Below, piece by piece: positions 26,648-35,681 of a DNA stretch of 64,000 nt. The stretch is from NCBI RefSeq assembly GCF_046250175.1, contig NZ_CP176468.1; one strand, 5' to 3'. The position numbers and the translations under genes were made by a program. Numbering within the stretch: position 1 is the first letter of the stretch; the number at the start of each line of letters is the position of its first letter. The notes under the pieces are model-generated. The model had not been told where the DNA came from, did not search any database, and saw only the letters and a program-made list of their open reading frames with translations. The stretch comes from Psychromonas sp030397575 (lineage in GTDB: Bacteria > Pseudomonadota > Gammaproteobacteria > Enterobacterales > Psychromonadaceae).

Positions 26648-27658
26648 TTAAAGAATAATATCTTTTAAGTTTGGATCTTTACGGTCTAGGTAGTGCGTAG
26701 ACTTAATACGACGCACAGTACGCGACTTACCACGTACTAATAACGTTTCAGTCGTTGCTAGACGACCGTCAATTGATACGCCTTCTACTAAGTCACCTTT
26801 AGTAATACCCGTTGCAGAGAAGATAACATTATCGTTTTTCACTAAGTCTTCTAATTTTAAGACTTTGTTTACTTCGATACCAGCAGCTTCACAACGCGCT
26901 ACTTCTTCTTTACCAATTTTAATATTCTCTTCTGATGGCTCTTTAACCATTGGACGAGGAATTAAACGAGCTTGCATGTTGCCATCTAATGCTCGTACAA
27001 CAGCAGCCGAAATAACCCCTTCTGGTGCACCACCAATACAGTACAAAACATCTACTTGGTTATCAGGCATACAAGCCAAAACAGAGATAGCAACATCACC
27101 ATCTGGAATAGCAAATACACGAATGCCCATGCCTTGCATATCTTTAATGATACGGTCATGTCGTGGTTTAGCTAATGTAGCAACAGTCAACTCAGAAAGA
27201 GATTTACCTAATGCAAATGCGATTGCTTTCAGATTTTGCTCAAGAGAACGTTCTAAGTCGATAGCATCTTTAGCATTTGGACCAACAATTAATTTTTCCA
27301 TGTACATATCAGGTGCTCGTAAGAAGCTACCTTTTTCGCCTACTGCTAATACAGCTAATGCATTTGACTGGCCCATTGCGGTCATGCGTGTACCTTCGAT
27401 TGGATCAACAGCAATATCCACAGCATCGCCAGATCCTGTTCCTACATGCTCACCAATATACAGCATTGGCGCTTCGTCAATTTCGCCTTCACCAATCACA
27501 ATTTCGCCATCGATATCAATTTGGTTGAAAATCAAGCGCATTGCTTCAACCGCAGCACCATCTGCTGTGTTTTTATCACCTCGACCTAACCATTTGTAGC
27601 CAGCAAGTGCAGCGGCTTCTGTTACTCGAGAAAATTCTATTGCTAATTCGCGTCTCAT
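26648..27658 (-). CDS. glpX: Fructose-1,6-bisphosphatase class II GlpX
   Basis: GlpX hydrolyses fructose-1,6-bisphosphate in gluconeogenesis. The start is set at MRRELAIEFSRVTEAAALAG, the conserved N terminus; GGGAG lies 8 bp upstream and an in-frame TTG 15 bp earlier overlaps that ribosome site. The 336-aa protein shows the metal/phosphate motifs GEGEIDEAPMLYIGE near residue 57 and AVDPIEGT near 83, and GGAPEGV near 186. No glpF or glpK is nearby, so it is a stand-alone gene, unlike the E. coli glpFKX operon. Confidence 0.96.
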   Translation of the reverse strand: MRRELAIEFSRVTEAAALAGYKWLGRGDKNTADGAAVEAMRLIFNQIDIDGEIVIGEGEIDEAPMLYIGEHVGTGSGDAVDIAVDPIEGTRMTAMGQSNALAVLAVGEKGSFLRAPDMYMEKLIVGPNAKDAIDLERSLEQNLKAIAFALGKSLSELTVATLAKPRHDRIIKDMQGMGIRVFAIPDGDVAISVLACMPDNQVDVLYCIGGAPEGVISAAVVRALDGNMQARLIPRPMVKEPSEENIKIGKEEVARCEAAGIEVNKVLKLEDLVKNDNVIFSATGITKGDLVEGVSIDGRLATTETLLVRGKSRTVRRIKSTHYLDRKDPNLKDIIL

Positions 27659-27729
27659 TTTATGAGCTCCCAATTTTTAAATCTAATTAAAACAAAGTGT
27701 TATTAAAAAATTAATAACAAACCTTGCTC

Positions 27730-28950
27730 TTATGCATCTTTATTAACGATAATTTTTACAGCTTGTTTTAGTTTCAGCATCGCTTGTTCGATAAGCTCAT
27801 CTGAAATATTCAAAGCAGGTGCAAAACGTAATACGTTAGCACCTGCAACTAAGATTAATAGACCTTGTTCAGCAGCTCCTAGAAAGAAGGTTTTTGCTTG
27901 GTCTTGATATTGTTCATTTAATACAGCACCTAATAGCAGTCCAGCACCACGAACCTCTTTAAATACTGAGAATTCTTGGTTAATTTCTTGTAAATGCTGA
28001 CGAATTAACTGCTCTTTACGCTTAACACCATCCAACATTTCTGGTGTATTTATTAAATCGAATGCTTTACCTGCAACAGCACAAGCTAAAGGGTTACCAC
28101 CAAATGTAGTTCCATGTGTGCCTACTTTAAAGTGCGCTGCTAGGTTGCTTTTGGTTAGCATGGCTGCAATTGGAAAACCTGCCCCTAATGCTTTTGCAGA
28201 AGTCACAATATCTGGCGTGACCCCCAACGCCATATAAGCAAACAATTCACCTGTTCTACCCATACCTGTTTGCACTTCATCAAAGATCATTAATGCATTG
28301 TGTTTATCACATAAAGCACGAACACCTTGTGCAAAATCAGGTGAAATAGGCAAAACACCACCTTCGCCTTGTAAAGGTTCTAGAATCACTGCACAGGTCT
28401 TATCTGAAATTGCTTTTTCGAGTGCTGCTAAGTCATTATATTCAAGGTGCGTTATATCCGCAGGTTTAGGGCCAAAACCATCAGAGTAAGCCGATTGTCC
28501 ACCAGCGGTAACAGTAAAGAATGTACGTCCATGAAAACCTTGATAAAATGCGATAATTTCTGTTTTATCAGTGCCTGCTTGATCAAAAGCAACTCGACGC
28601 GCAAGCTTTAACGCTGCTTCATTCGCTTCTGCACCTGAGTTGGCAAAAAACACTTTTTCAGCAAACGTATTATCCACTAATTTTTGCGCCAAGCTCAACG
28701 CTGGCTCATTAGTATAAATATTACTAACATGCCATAATTTTTGAGCTTGCTCTGTTAGTGCTGTGACTAATTCAGGGTGCGCGTGACCTAGCGCATTAAC
28801 AGCGATACCACCTGTTAAATCAAGGTATTCGTTATCTTGTTGGTCCCACACTCGAGAGCCTTCACCGCGTACAGGGATCATTTCTAACGGAGCATAGTTT
28901 GGCACCATAACTTGATCGAATAACGGACGGGTGATGTGAGTGTTTGACAT
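27730..28950 (-). CDS. argD: Acetylornithine/succinyldiaminopimelate aminotransferase ArgD
   Basis: ArgD is a PLP-dependent class III aminotransferase in arginine and lysine biosynthesis. The start is set at MSNTHITRPLFDQVM because AAAGGA lies 7 bp before that ATG; an ORF extension of six codons covers the ribosome site. The 406-aa protein shows GGIAVNALGHAHPELV, FANSGAEANEAALKLAR, MIFDEVQTGMGRTGELFAY and the PLP Lys in TSAKALGAGFP near residue 249. pabA lies 65 bp upstream on the same strand, the pabA-argD linkage also seen in E. coli. Confidence 0.95.
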   Translation of the reverse strand: MSNTHITRPLFDQVMVPNYAPLEMIPVRGEGSRVWDQQDNEYLDLTGGIAVNALGHAHPELVTALTEQAQKLWHVSNIYTNEPALSLAQKLVDNTFAEKVFFANSGAEANEAALKLARRVAFDQAGTDKTEIIAFYQGFHGRTFFTVTAGGQSAYSDGFGPKPADITHLEYNDLAALEKAISDKTCAVILEPLQGEGGVLPISPDFAQGVRALCDKHNALMIFDEVQTGMGRTGELFAYMALGVTPDIVTSAKALGAGFPIAAMLTKSNLAAHFKVGTHGTTFGGNPLACAVAGKAFDLINTPEMLDGVKRKEQLIRQHLQEINQEFSVFKEVRGAGLLLGAVLNEQYQDQAKTFFLGAAEQGLLILVAGANVLRFAPALNISDELIEQAMLKLKQAVKIIVNKDA

Positions 28951-29015
28951 AAAGAATTCCTTTAACAATTTGAAACAGTCATAAAATAGGGGTTATAACA
29001 GCTTAATATACGCAC

Positions 29016-29600
29016 TTATTTTGACAATCCAATAGATTGCTCAATAAAATTATTCAGGAGCGAGAGTCCTTGTTCTGAGCGAATACTTTCAGGGTGAAAT
29101 TGTACCCCTTCTAACGCCATATGTTTATGACGAATCGCCATTATTTCTTGGCTTTCTATCACTCTGGCTGAAATATCAAAGCAATCAGGTAATGTATCTT
29201 CCTTCACAATCAAACTATGATAACGCGTTACGTTCAATGGGTTAGCTAAACCAGCAAAAACACCGCGATTATCGTGATCTATTAATGAGTTCTTACCGTG
29301 CATTACTTTATTTGCTCTAATTACTTTTGCACCAAATACTTGGGCAATGCTTTGATGGCCAAGACAAACACCTAATATTGGTATCTCACCAGCAAAACGC
29401 TCTATCGTTGCTAATGACACACCCGCTTCATTGGGAGTGCAAGGGCCCGGTGAAATAACGATATGGTCGGGGTTTAAATCTGCAATTTCTTTTAAGTTAA
29501 TTTGATCATTTCGCTTTATTATTACTTGTTGCTTTAGTTCTCCGAAGTACTGAACTAAGTTATAAGTAAAGGAATCATAGTTATCAATCATTAACAGCAT
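29016..29600 (-). CDS. pabA: Aminodeoxychorismate synthase glutaminase component PabA
   Basis: PabA supplies ammonia from glutamine for para-aminobenzoate synthesis in the folate pathway. The 194-aa class I glutamine amidotransferase shows the oxyanion loop ISPGPCTPNEAG, the nucleophile in LGVCLGHQ (Cys near residue 79) and the His-Glu pair in GVQFHPES near 168. PabA and TrpG are very similar; linkage to argD and the stand-alone small subunit favour PabA, but a dual role in tryptophan synthesis cannot be excluded from sequence. Confidence 0.9.
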   Translation of the reverse strand: MLLMIDNYDSFTYNLVQYFGELKQQVIIKRNDQINLKEIADLNPDHIVISPGPCTPNEAGVSLATIERFAGEIPILGVCLGHQSIAQVFGAKVIRANKVMHGKNSLIDHDNRGVFAGLANPLNVTRYHSLIVKEDTLPDCFDISARVIESQEIMAIRHKHMALEGVQFHPESIRSEQGLSLLNNFIEQSIGLSK

Positions 29601-29679
29601 AAATAGTGGCCATCTAGAACATAAAGATCCATTTTACCATTAGTCTCGTATCTAATCCTAATAACATTAAGGGGCATTA

Positions 29680-30594
29680 ATGACTCAACAAGCTGAAACA
29701 AAACAAAAAGTATTGATCACTGGTGCATCAGGTTTAGTTGGTCGCGCTTTGACCCCTTTATTAACTTCTCAGGGTTATCAAGTCTATACTTTGCAACGAA
29801 CCGTAAGCGACACGGAACCTTATTGGTTGATCGACCAACAGCAAATACACCTCAATTCAGCACCTCAACCGGACATCATTATTCATTTAGCAGGTGAAAA
29901 CATCGCTAATCGACGTTGGACTGAAAAAGTAAAACAGAAAATAACTGATAGTCGTATCCAGTCAACACAACTCATCGTTGATTTTATTAATAACAGCGAT
30001 ACGCCTCCGAGTCTGTTCATTTGCGCTTCCGCCATTGGCTTTTATGGGAATAGTGGTCAGCAACCAGTCGATGAAGGTTCACCACAAGGTGATGAATTTG
30101 TAAGCCAATTAGCGGCTCAATGGGAACAAACTAGCCACCGAGTAAAGACTAATAGCACTAGAGTCGTTAACTTACGAACAGGAATTGTATTAAACAAACA
30201 AGAGGGAGCATTAGCTAAAATGTTGCCTGCTTTTAAAATGGGTATTGGCGGTAAAATCGGTAAAGGTGAACAAATAATGAGTTGGATAGACTTAACCGAT
30301 CAGGTTAATGCTATTTTATTTATTATGCGTAATGTGGAATTATCAGGCCCAGTTAACTTAGTTTCTCCTCATCCGGTCACTAACCGAAACTTTTCAGTGA
30401 TATTAGCCAATATTTTAAACCGACCTTGTATCTTACCTTTACCTGCACTTATGGTTAAATTACTGTTTGCTGAAATGGGCGAAGCGTTATTGCTTTCAAG
30501 TACCAATGTTCGACCAACTAAACTATTAGATGCAGGGTTTACTTTCCAATATGATTTATTAGAAGAGAGCTTAAAGCATCAATTACAAGGCTAA
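29680..30594 (+). CDS. yfcH: TIGR01777 family epimerase/dehydratase YfcH
   Basis: This 304-aa extended SDR-type protein has an N-terminal NAD(P)-binding motif TGASGLVGRAL near residue 14. IIHLAGENIANRRWTEKVKQ near 66, ASAIGFYGNSG near 112 and a C-terminal DUF1731-like segment (PTKLLDAGFTFQY) are characteristic of the YfcH group. The physiological substrate is unknown. It is divergent from pabA with a 79-bp gap. The next 800 bp contain no protein gene but hold a probable CsrB-type RNA on the opposite strand. Confidence 0.9.
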   Translation: MTQQAETKQKVLITGASGLVGRALTPLLTSQGYQVYTLQRTVSDTEPYWLIDQQQIHLNSAPQPDIIIHLAGENIANRRWTEKVKQKITDSRIQSTQLIVDFINNSDTPPSLFICASAIGFYGNSGQQPVDEGSPQGDEFVSQLAAQWEQTSHRVKTNSTRVVNLRTGIVLNKQEGALAKMLPAFKMGIGGKIGKGEQIMSWIDLTDQVNAILFIMRNVELSGPVNLVSPHPVTNRNFSVILANILNRPCILPLPALMVKLLFAEMGEALLLSSTNVRPTKLLDAGFTFQYDLLEESLKHQLQG

Positions 30595-30660
30595 TAATAG
30601 AAGTATGGGACAGTATTTATAATTGAAGTTTATTCAGATAAGTATTTTTTAATATTGCAG

Positions 30661-30690
30661 AAATAGGAAAGGGCAGCCGAAGCTGCCCTT
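30661..30690 (-). terminator. Terminator of the CsrB-like RNA
   Basis: On the minus strand, AAGGGCAGC-TTCG-GCTGCCCTT is a 9-bp stem with a stable UUCG tetraloop, followed by a U-rich TCCTATTT. On the plus strand the same hairpin is followed by ATTTTAG and may also stop yfcH transcripts. Confidence 0.88.
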
Positions 30691-31056
30691 ATTTTAGTCT
30701 AATCTATCTGATCCATGATAGTTGATGCTCCCTGCGTTACATCCCTTTGACTAATGCCATACTAGGCGTCCACTTCCCAAATCCTTTGGGCTCGTTCCTT
30801 GTTACATCCTTATGAGATAAACATCCTGTTTACCCGTCATCTCCCTTTCCTTAGGAGGTGTCCTTCTTTGCCATCCTGGCTTAATAACCACAATCCTAGT
30901 AGTCACTAATAACTTCATCCTGAAGTGTCCTGCTTTCCCTAATTATAAAACATCCTGTTTTATAAACTCTCATCCTGAGAGGTCCTAATTGCCATCCTAG
31001 CAATACATCGAGTCATTGTTTACATCCTGTAAAGCGTTTCCCCTTTGCGAGACAAA
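30665..31056 (-). ncRNA. csrB: CsrB/CsrC-family regulatory RNA (CsrA sponge)
   Basis: No protein gene fits here. On the minus strand this stretch has about 23 GGA trinucleotides in about 350 nt and six exact CAGGATG motifs. Most of these lie in the centre of short palindromes that would show GGA in a hairpin loop: 30819-30831, 30870-30880, 30913-30925, 30947-30961, 30967-30981 and 31020-31032. The RNA would end at a UUCG-capped terminator. This is the hallmark of CsrB-type RNAs, which bind many CsrA dimers and so relieve CsrA repression of translation; E. coli CsrB is about 370 nt with a similar GGA number. The 5' end near 31055 is approximate. csrA itself is not in the window. Confidence 0.88.
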
Positions 31057-31220
31057 GAATACGACCTTTTTCTAAATAATAATGGCATAAGAGAAGAAAT
31101 TTTATATTGCATCACAGAACAAAAAAACAACAAACAACTTAATAACAATGACTTAGTATAATATTTATTGATTAAAAGAGTATTAAACTTGTTTTAAATA
31201 ATGCAATAACCTCTCTTAGC

Positions 31221-31238
31221 AATGGTCGATCTCTCACA
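31221..31238 (-). promoter_or_regulatory. Possible GacA/UvrY half-site upstream of the CsrB-like RNA
   Basis: On the minus strand TGTGAGAGAT (31229-31238) resembles the left half of the GacA/UvrY box TGTAAG-N6-CTTACA; the right half is poor. The distance of about 180 bp to the RNA start is like the far-upstream UvrY site of enterobacterial csrB, as I recall it. This is a weak call. Confidence 0.3.
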
Positions 31239-31351
31239 AGATAAAAACATACGGTAAGATATTTATTATTCTAAATTGGTTAATGGTATAAAAATACAAC
31301 TATTAGCGGGTGGGAGCTGTTGAATAACTGCTAAAAGGTGAGCAGTACAAA

Positions 31352-31380
31352 CAAAAAATCCCAGGCAATGCCCGGGATTT
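31352..31380 (-). terminator. Terminator of the porin gene
   Basis: On the minus strand an 11-bp stem AAATCCCGGGC / GCCTGGGATTT with one G-T wobble and an ATT loop is followed by TTTTTGT, 27 bp after the porin stop. Confidence 0.88.
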
Positions 31381-31406
31381 TATTTTAAATCTAACTTATT
31401 AGTTGA

Positions 31407-32321
31407 TTAGAAGTTGTAACGGATACCCGCTACTAAAGAATCTTCTGCATCATCAATTTGGTTAAATTGGTAAGTTACGTATGTACGGATTGATTTGTTG
31501 AAACGGTACTGACCTTCAACTGCGTAGAAATCAGCAGTATCTACATCATCAATCTCTTGTTGAGCAATAATACCAATCATACGGAATTGCTTAGTAAACT
31601 TGTATTGCAGTGCAATTTCGATTGACGTCATATCAGAAATTTCATCTGCCTCATTAAATGCATCACCCGTTGCGTATGAAGCAGCACCATAGAAATCACC
31701 TACAGAGTAAGCTGCTGCGATAGTTGTTTGTGTTTCATCTGTTTGTGCATCTGTATGTGCGATACCTAGGTCTAAACCGAAGTCACTAGAGTAAAGAGCA
31801 GAGATAGCAACAGAATCTTGATCATCTTCATCAGAACCTGTGAAGTTAGCTTGCACTGTTACTGAATCAGCAAATGTACCTGAATATAAGAAAGTTGTGT
31901 TTTCTTTATCAGATGAAGCATCAAATACTTGTTGGTAACCTGAATGAACAGAAGCAATATCTGTCATATCAGAAACTTGTACGTTAGCAGTATCTTGGCG
32001 ACCGTAAGAGAAATCACCAATTGATGTACCAAAGCCAGCAAATAAGTAACGGTTATCAACTGTTTCACCAGGTTCGATTTGGTATTCCATGAAACCAAAA
32101 CCTGTTAGGTTGTCAGTAATTTGAGTTTTGCCGCCAAAGTTAATGCGAGCACGGCTTTTATCTTCAACAGAACCATCACCAGTATCTTTAAACTCAGCAC
32201 GTACTTCAGCACGACCACCAATTTTAAGTGTAGTACCGTCTTGATCATATACAGTTGCAGATTGAGCCGTTGCAGAAACAAGACCCGCCAAAATTGCTGT
32301 TGCTAATAGTGTTTTTTTCAT
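31407..32321 (-). CDS. Gram-negative general porin (OmpC/OmpF-like)
   Basis: This 304-aa outer-membrane protein has a signal peptide, MKKTLLATAILAGLVSATAQ, cleaved near SA. The remainder is a succession of amphipathic strands ending in the aromatic C-terminal residue of porins (VAGIRYNF). The acidic loops (GSDEDDQDSV, DEISDM, QIDDAEDS) are typical of marine porins. KIGGRAEVRAEF and FGFMEYQIEPGE match the beginning of OmpC/OmpU-like barrels. It would form a trimeric diffusion pore. It is a single-gene unit with its own terminator. Confidence 0.88.
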   Translation of the reverse strand: MKKTLLATAILAGLVSATAQSATVYDQDGTTLKIGGRAEVRAEFKDTGDGSVEDKSRARINFGGKTQITDNLTGFGFMEYQIEPGETVDNRYLFAGFGTSIGDFSYGRQDTANVQVSDMTDIASVHSGYQQVFDASSDKENTTFLYSGTFADSVTVQANFTGSDEDDQDSVAISALYSSDFGLDLGIAHTDAQTDETQTTIAAAYSVGDFYGAASYATGDAFNEADEISDMTSIEIALQYKFTKQFRMIGIIAQQEIDDVDTADFYAVEGQYRFNKSIRTYVTYQFNQIDDAEDSLVAGIRYNF

Positions 32322-32492
32322 GATTCATCCGTGTTTAGATTTCAAATAATATTTAAGGAATATAATTTTTTGTTTTGCAGCTTATTGCTGTTTACGGAGA
32401 AGCAGTCTAGGGATTGAATATGACAAAAATATTGCGGATATATTACATTTTAAAAAAGTTCAATTTCTTTGTAGGAGTTATAATAGAAGGGT

Positions 32493-32522
32493 GGAAATAA
32501 AAAAGCCGCAATACAGCGGCTT
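32493..32522 (-). terminator. Terminator of mnmE
   Basis: On the minus strand AAGCCGC-TGTATT-GCGGCTT is followed by TTTTATTTCC, 25 bp beyond the mnmE stop. Confidence 0.88.
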
Positions 32523-32546
32523 CATATATCATGGAAAATGGTAATT

Positions 32547-33914
32547 TTATTTACCAATACAGAAGCTAGAAAATATACGTCCTAATAAGTCATCAGAGGT
32601 GAACTCTCCAGTGATTTCGCTTAAGTGTTGCTGCGTGAGACGTAATTCTTCGGCAAGTAACTCACCGGCTTTATATTCTTCTAATTGAATCTTACCTTCT
32701 AAAAGATGTTTCTCAGCTTGATCAATCGCTTGCAAGTGACGACGACGAGCCATAAAACCACCTTCAGTATTACCTTGATAACCCATAATATCTTTTAAAT
32801 GTTGTTTTAATTGATCAACACCTAAGCCTGTTTTCGCTGAAATACGGTAAACAGGGTGGTTATCATGCTCAGTCATTTGCAATGATTCACCAGTTAAATC
32901 TGCCTTATTACGTACCACAGTTAAACCAACATCTGCAGGTAATTTTTCGATAAAGTCAGGCCAAATCTCATGCGGATCTTCTGCATTAGTTGTCGTTGCA
33001 TCTAACATAAATAAAATACGATCAGCATTTTTTATTTCTGTCCAAGCACGTTCAATACCAATACGTTCAACCTCATCGGCACCTTCACGTAAGCCAGCTG
33101 TATCAATAATATGCAAAGGCATACCATCAATATGGATATGTTCACGCATTACATCGCGTGTTGTACCTGCTATATCGGTTACAATCGCACTTTCTTTACC
33201 TACTAATGTATTAAGTAGACTAGATTTTCCGGCATTAGGGCGGCCAGCAATAACGACTTTCATACCATCACGTAAAATAGCACCTTGTTTTGCCTGTTCT
33301 TTTACCGCATTTAGGTTATCAATAATCTGATATAAGTCTTTGGCAATTTTACCATCACTTAAAAAGTCCACTTCTTCTTCAGGGAAATCAATAGAAGCTT
33401 CAACGTAGATACGTAAATAGATTAGACTTTCAACAAGATCATTAATTTTATGAGAAAATTCACCCTGTAACGAATGCAGTGCACTTTTAGCGGCTTGCTC
33501 AGAACTTGCTTCAATTAAATCAGCAATTGCCTCTGCTTGCGCTAAATCGAGCTTGTCATTCATAAATGCACGCTCAGAGAACTCACCAGGGTTTGCACTA
33601 CGAAGGTTTTTGATAGTTAGAATAGCTTTGATCAACATATCCATCACCACTGGACCACCATGGCCTTGTAGTTCAAGTACATCTTCCCCAGTAAAGGAGT
33701 TAGGTCCTTTAAAGAGTAACGCAATTCCTTGATCTAAAACTTGTTTATCTTGGTCATAGAAAGGTAAGTACTCGGCATAACGTACTTTCGGCTTTTTACC
33801 TAAAATAATCTCTGCTACGGCTTCTGCATCAGGACCAGAAACGCGCACAATGCCTACACCACCACGCCCTGGCGCAGTTGCTTGAGCAACAATAGTATCA
33901 GTAGCTTTTATCAT
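32547..33914 (-). CDS. mnmE: tRNA uridine-5-carboxymethylaminomethyl(34) synthesis GTPase MnmE
   Basis: MnmE acts with MnmG on U34 of certain tRNAs. The 455-aa protein has the N-terminal tetrahydrofolate-binding domain (ATAPGRGGVGIVRVSGP), a helical domain, an inserted G domain with GRPNAGKSSLLN near residue 222, DTAGLRE near 269 and NKAD near 335, and the conserved C-terminal FCIGK with its functional Cys. It is the last of the rpmH-rnpA-yidD-yidC-mnmE series, separated from yidC by a hairpin. Its partner mnmG lies near 62 kb beside oriC. Confidence 0.97.
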   Translation of the reverse strand: MIKATDTIVAQATAPGRGGVGIVRVSGPDAEAVAEIILGKKPKVRYAEYLPFYDQDKQVLDQGIALLFKGPNSFTGEDVLELQGHGGPVVMDMLIKAILTIKNLRSANPGEFSERAFMNDKLDLAQAEAIADLIEASSEQAAKSALHSLQGEFSHKINDLVESLIYLRIYVEASIDFPEEEVDFLSDGKIAKDLYQIIDNLNAVKEQAKQGAILRDGMKVVIAGRPNAGKSSLLNTLVGKESAIVTDIAGTTRDVMREHIHIDGMPLHIIDTAGLREGADEVERIGIERAWTEIKNADRILFMLDATTTNAEDPHEIWPDFIEKLPADVGLTVVRNKADLTGESLQMTEHDNHPVYRISAKTGLGVDQLKQHLKDIMGYQGNTEGGFMARRRHLQAIDQAEKHLLEGKIQLEEYKAGELLAEELRLTQQHLSEITGEFTSDDLLGRIFSSFCIGK

Positions 33915-33948
33915 GTTCTGTTCCTAACTTAAAAAGTGAAGCCAATAA

Positions 33949-33975
33949 AAAAGGCGACTATTATAGTCGCCTTTT
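33949..33975 (-). terminator. Hairpin between yidC and mnmE
   Basis: The stem AAGGCGACTA / TAGTCGCCTT with a TTA loop has A/T runs on both sides. It is placed after the yidC stop and before mnmE, so it may reduce or end read-through. Confidence 0.85.
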
Positions 33976-33996
33976 ATCAATTACTAAATAATAGAA

Positions 33997-35667
33997 TTAT
34001 TTCTTAGCACTTAAGCCGTTTTTTTCGAATTGACGATAAATAACGGTTTGTTGTACTAGTGTCACGATATTACTCATTAACCAGTAAAGTACTAGACCAG
34101 CTGGGAACCATAAGAAGAAGAAGGTAAATACCACTGGCATAAACTTCATAATCTTCTGCTGCATTGGGTCTTGAACTGTTGCTGGAGACATTTTCTGAAT
34201 AAAGAACATACTCACACCCATTAAGATAGGTAAAATGTAGTATGGGTCTTGTACCGATAAATCTTGGATCCAGAACATAAATGGTGCATGGCGTAGTTCA
34301 ACCGCCTCCATTAATGACCAGTATAAAGCGATGAATATAGGCATCTGTAACAAGATAGGGAAACAACCACCTAATGGGTTCACTTTCTCTTCTTTGTACA
34401 TTTCCATCATTGCTTTTGATACTTTCTGGCGATCTTCTCCGTAACGCTCACGTAACGCTTGAATTTTAGGTTGTAATAAACGCATTTTAGCCATTGACGT
34501 GTATTGTGCTTTTGTCAGTGGGTATAAAAGGCCTTTCACTGTGAATGTAATTAAGATGATTGCAACACCCCAGTTACCCACAATACCTTGGAAGAATAAC
34601 AACAGTTTGAATAATGGTTGTGCAAGCCACCATAACCAACCGTAATCAACAGTTAGGTCTAAGCTTTCGCCCACTTGTGACATTTCATCTTGCAACTTAG
34701 GACCAATCCATAAGTTAGTAGAGAATTTTTCAGTACTGTTAGGTGCAATCGTTTTGATTGGTGATTTAAAACCAATAGCTGCATCTTTGTTTTGAATAAC
34801 ATTAGTGTATAACACATTATTATCATTAGCATTAGGTACCCAAGCAGAAACGAAGTAGTGTTGTAGCATCGCTACCCAACCACCTTGAGTCGTCTCACTT
34901 AAGTTACGCTCAACCATATCGTCAAATGTGTATTTACTGTATTTAGTATCATCTGTTGAGAATGCACCACCACGATAAACAGGCATCATTAAGTTAGTAG
35001 AGTGCTCTTTTAACGATTCTTTTAATTGACCGTATAATTGAACATTTACATCACTCGCTGATTTATTTTCAATTGTGTAATCAACTGTTACGTTGTATTC
35101 ACCACGTTTTAAAGTAAACGTTTTAGTAAATACGTTACCGGCTTGGTCTACATAACGTAACGCAGTAGATACAGAATCTTCACCATCCGCTAAAACGTTT
35201 TCTTTACTATTTGTACTGTAGTAAGGGCGACCTTTAGGGTTTGCATCTGGGCCTTGTTTACCAATCAATCCACTTTGTGCAATATAGGTAAAGCCGTTTG
35301 CATTTTCTAATAAACGAAATGGAACACCAGAATCTAACTCGTCATCATGTTCAATTAGGTCTGCAACAACAACATCACCGCCTACTAAGGTTATTTCTAA
35401 ACGTAGTTGGTCATTTTCTAATACAGTAATTGCATTAGTCGGCGCTTGTGTTGGTACTTGTGCTGCAACAGAAGAATGGTCTTCAGAAGAAGCTGGAATA
35501 TCAGCGCTATGATTACTAGTCGATGGTACTGATGATTGTGAAGTGCTTTGTTCAGTCGTTTGCGCTGCAGCAACTGGCTGAGGGTTTTGCTCGGTAACCC
35601 ATGCTTGATACAGCAAAAAGCTAACAAACAATAGTGCGAGGAAAAGTAAATTGCGTTGTGATTCCAT
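33997..35667 (-). CDS. yidC: Membrane protein insertase YidC
   Basis: YidC inserts and folds inner-membrane proteins, alone or with SecYEG. The 556-aa protein has an N-terminal transmembrane helix (LLFLALLFVSFLLYQAW), a Ser/Thr/Gln-rich linker, a large periplasmic beta-supersandwich domain (about 75-340), and the conserved C-terminal five-helix 60KD_IMP core with GNWGVAIILITFTVKGLLYP near residue 365 and PLGGCFPILLQMPIFIALYW near 430. Fo subunit c, encoded by atpE in this window, is a known YidC substrate in E. coli. It lies 14 bp beyond yidD. Confidence 0.97.
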   Translation of the reverse strand: MESQRNLLFLALLFVSFLLYQAWVTEQNPQPVAAAQTTEQSTSQSSVPSTSNHSADIPASSEDHSSVAAQVPTQAPTNAITVLENDQLRLEITLVGGDVVVADLIEHDDELDSGVPFRLLENANGFTYIAQSGLIGKQGPDANPKGRPYYSTNSKENVLADGEDSVSTALRYVDQAGNVFTKTFTLKRGEYNVTVDYTIENKSASDVNVQLYGQLKESLKEHSTNLMMPVYRGGAFSTDDTKYSKYTFDDMVERNLSETTQGGWVAMLQHYFVSAWVPNANDNNVLYTNVIQNKDAAIGFKSPIKTIAPNSTEKFSTNLWIGPKLQDEMSQVGESLDLTVDYGWLWWLAQPLFKLLLFFQGIVGNWGVAIILITFTVKGLLYPLTKAQYTSMAKMRLLQPKIQALRERYGEDRQKVSKAMMEMYKEEKVNPLGGCFPILLQMPIFIALYWSLMEAVELRHAPFMFWIQDLSVQDPYYILPILMGVSMFFIQKMSPATVQDPMQQKIMKFMPVVFTFFFLWFPAGLVLYWLMSNIVTLVQQTVIYRQFEKNGLSAKK

Positions 35668-35681
35668 AACGTATTCGATCT

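Noticed and set aside
26865..27599. Long antisense ORF (244 codons) opposite glpX
   Set aside because: It is the complement of a confidently identified gene in a low-stop frame; the translated sequence is Ser/Pro/Thr-rich without family features.
30720..31032. CATCCT repeats considered as a CRISPR or tandem repeat array
   Set aside because: Spacing is irregular and repeats are only 6-7 bp; the hairpin context and terminator fit a CsrB-type RNA better.
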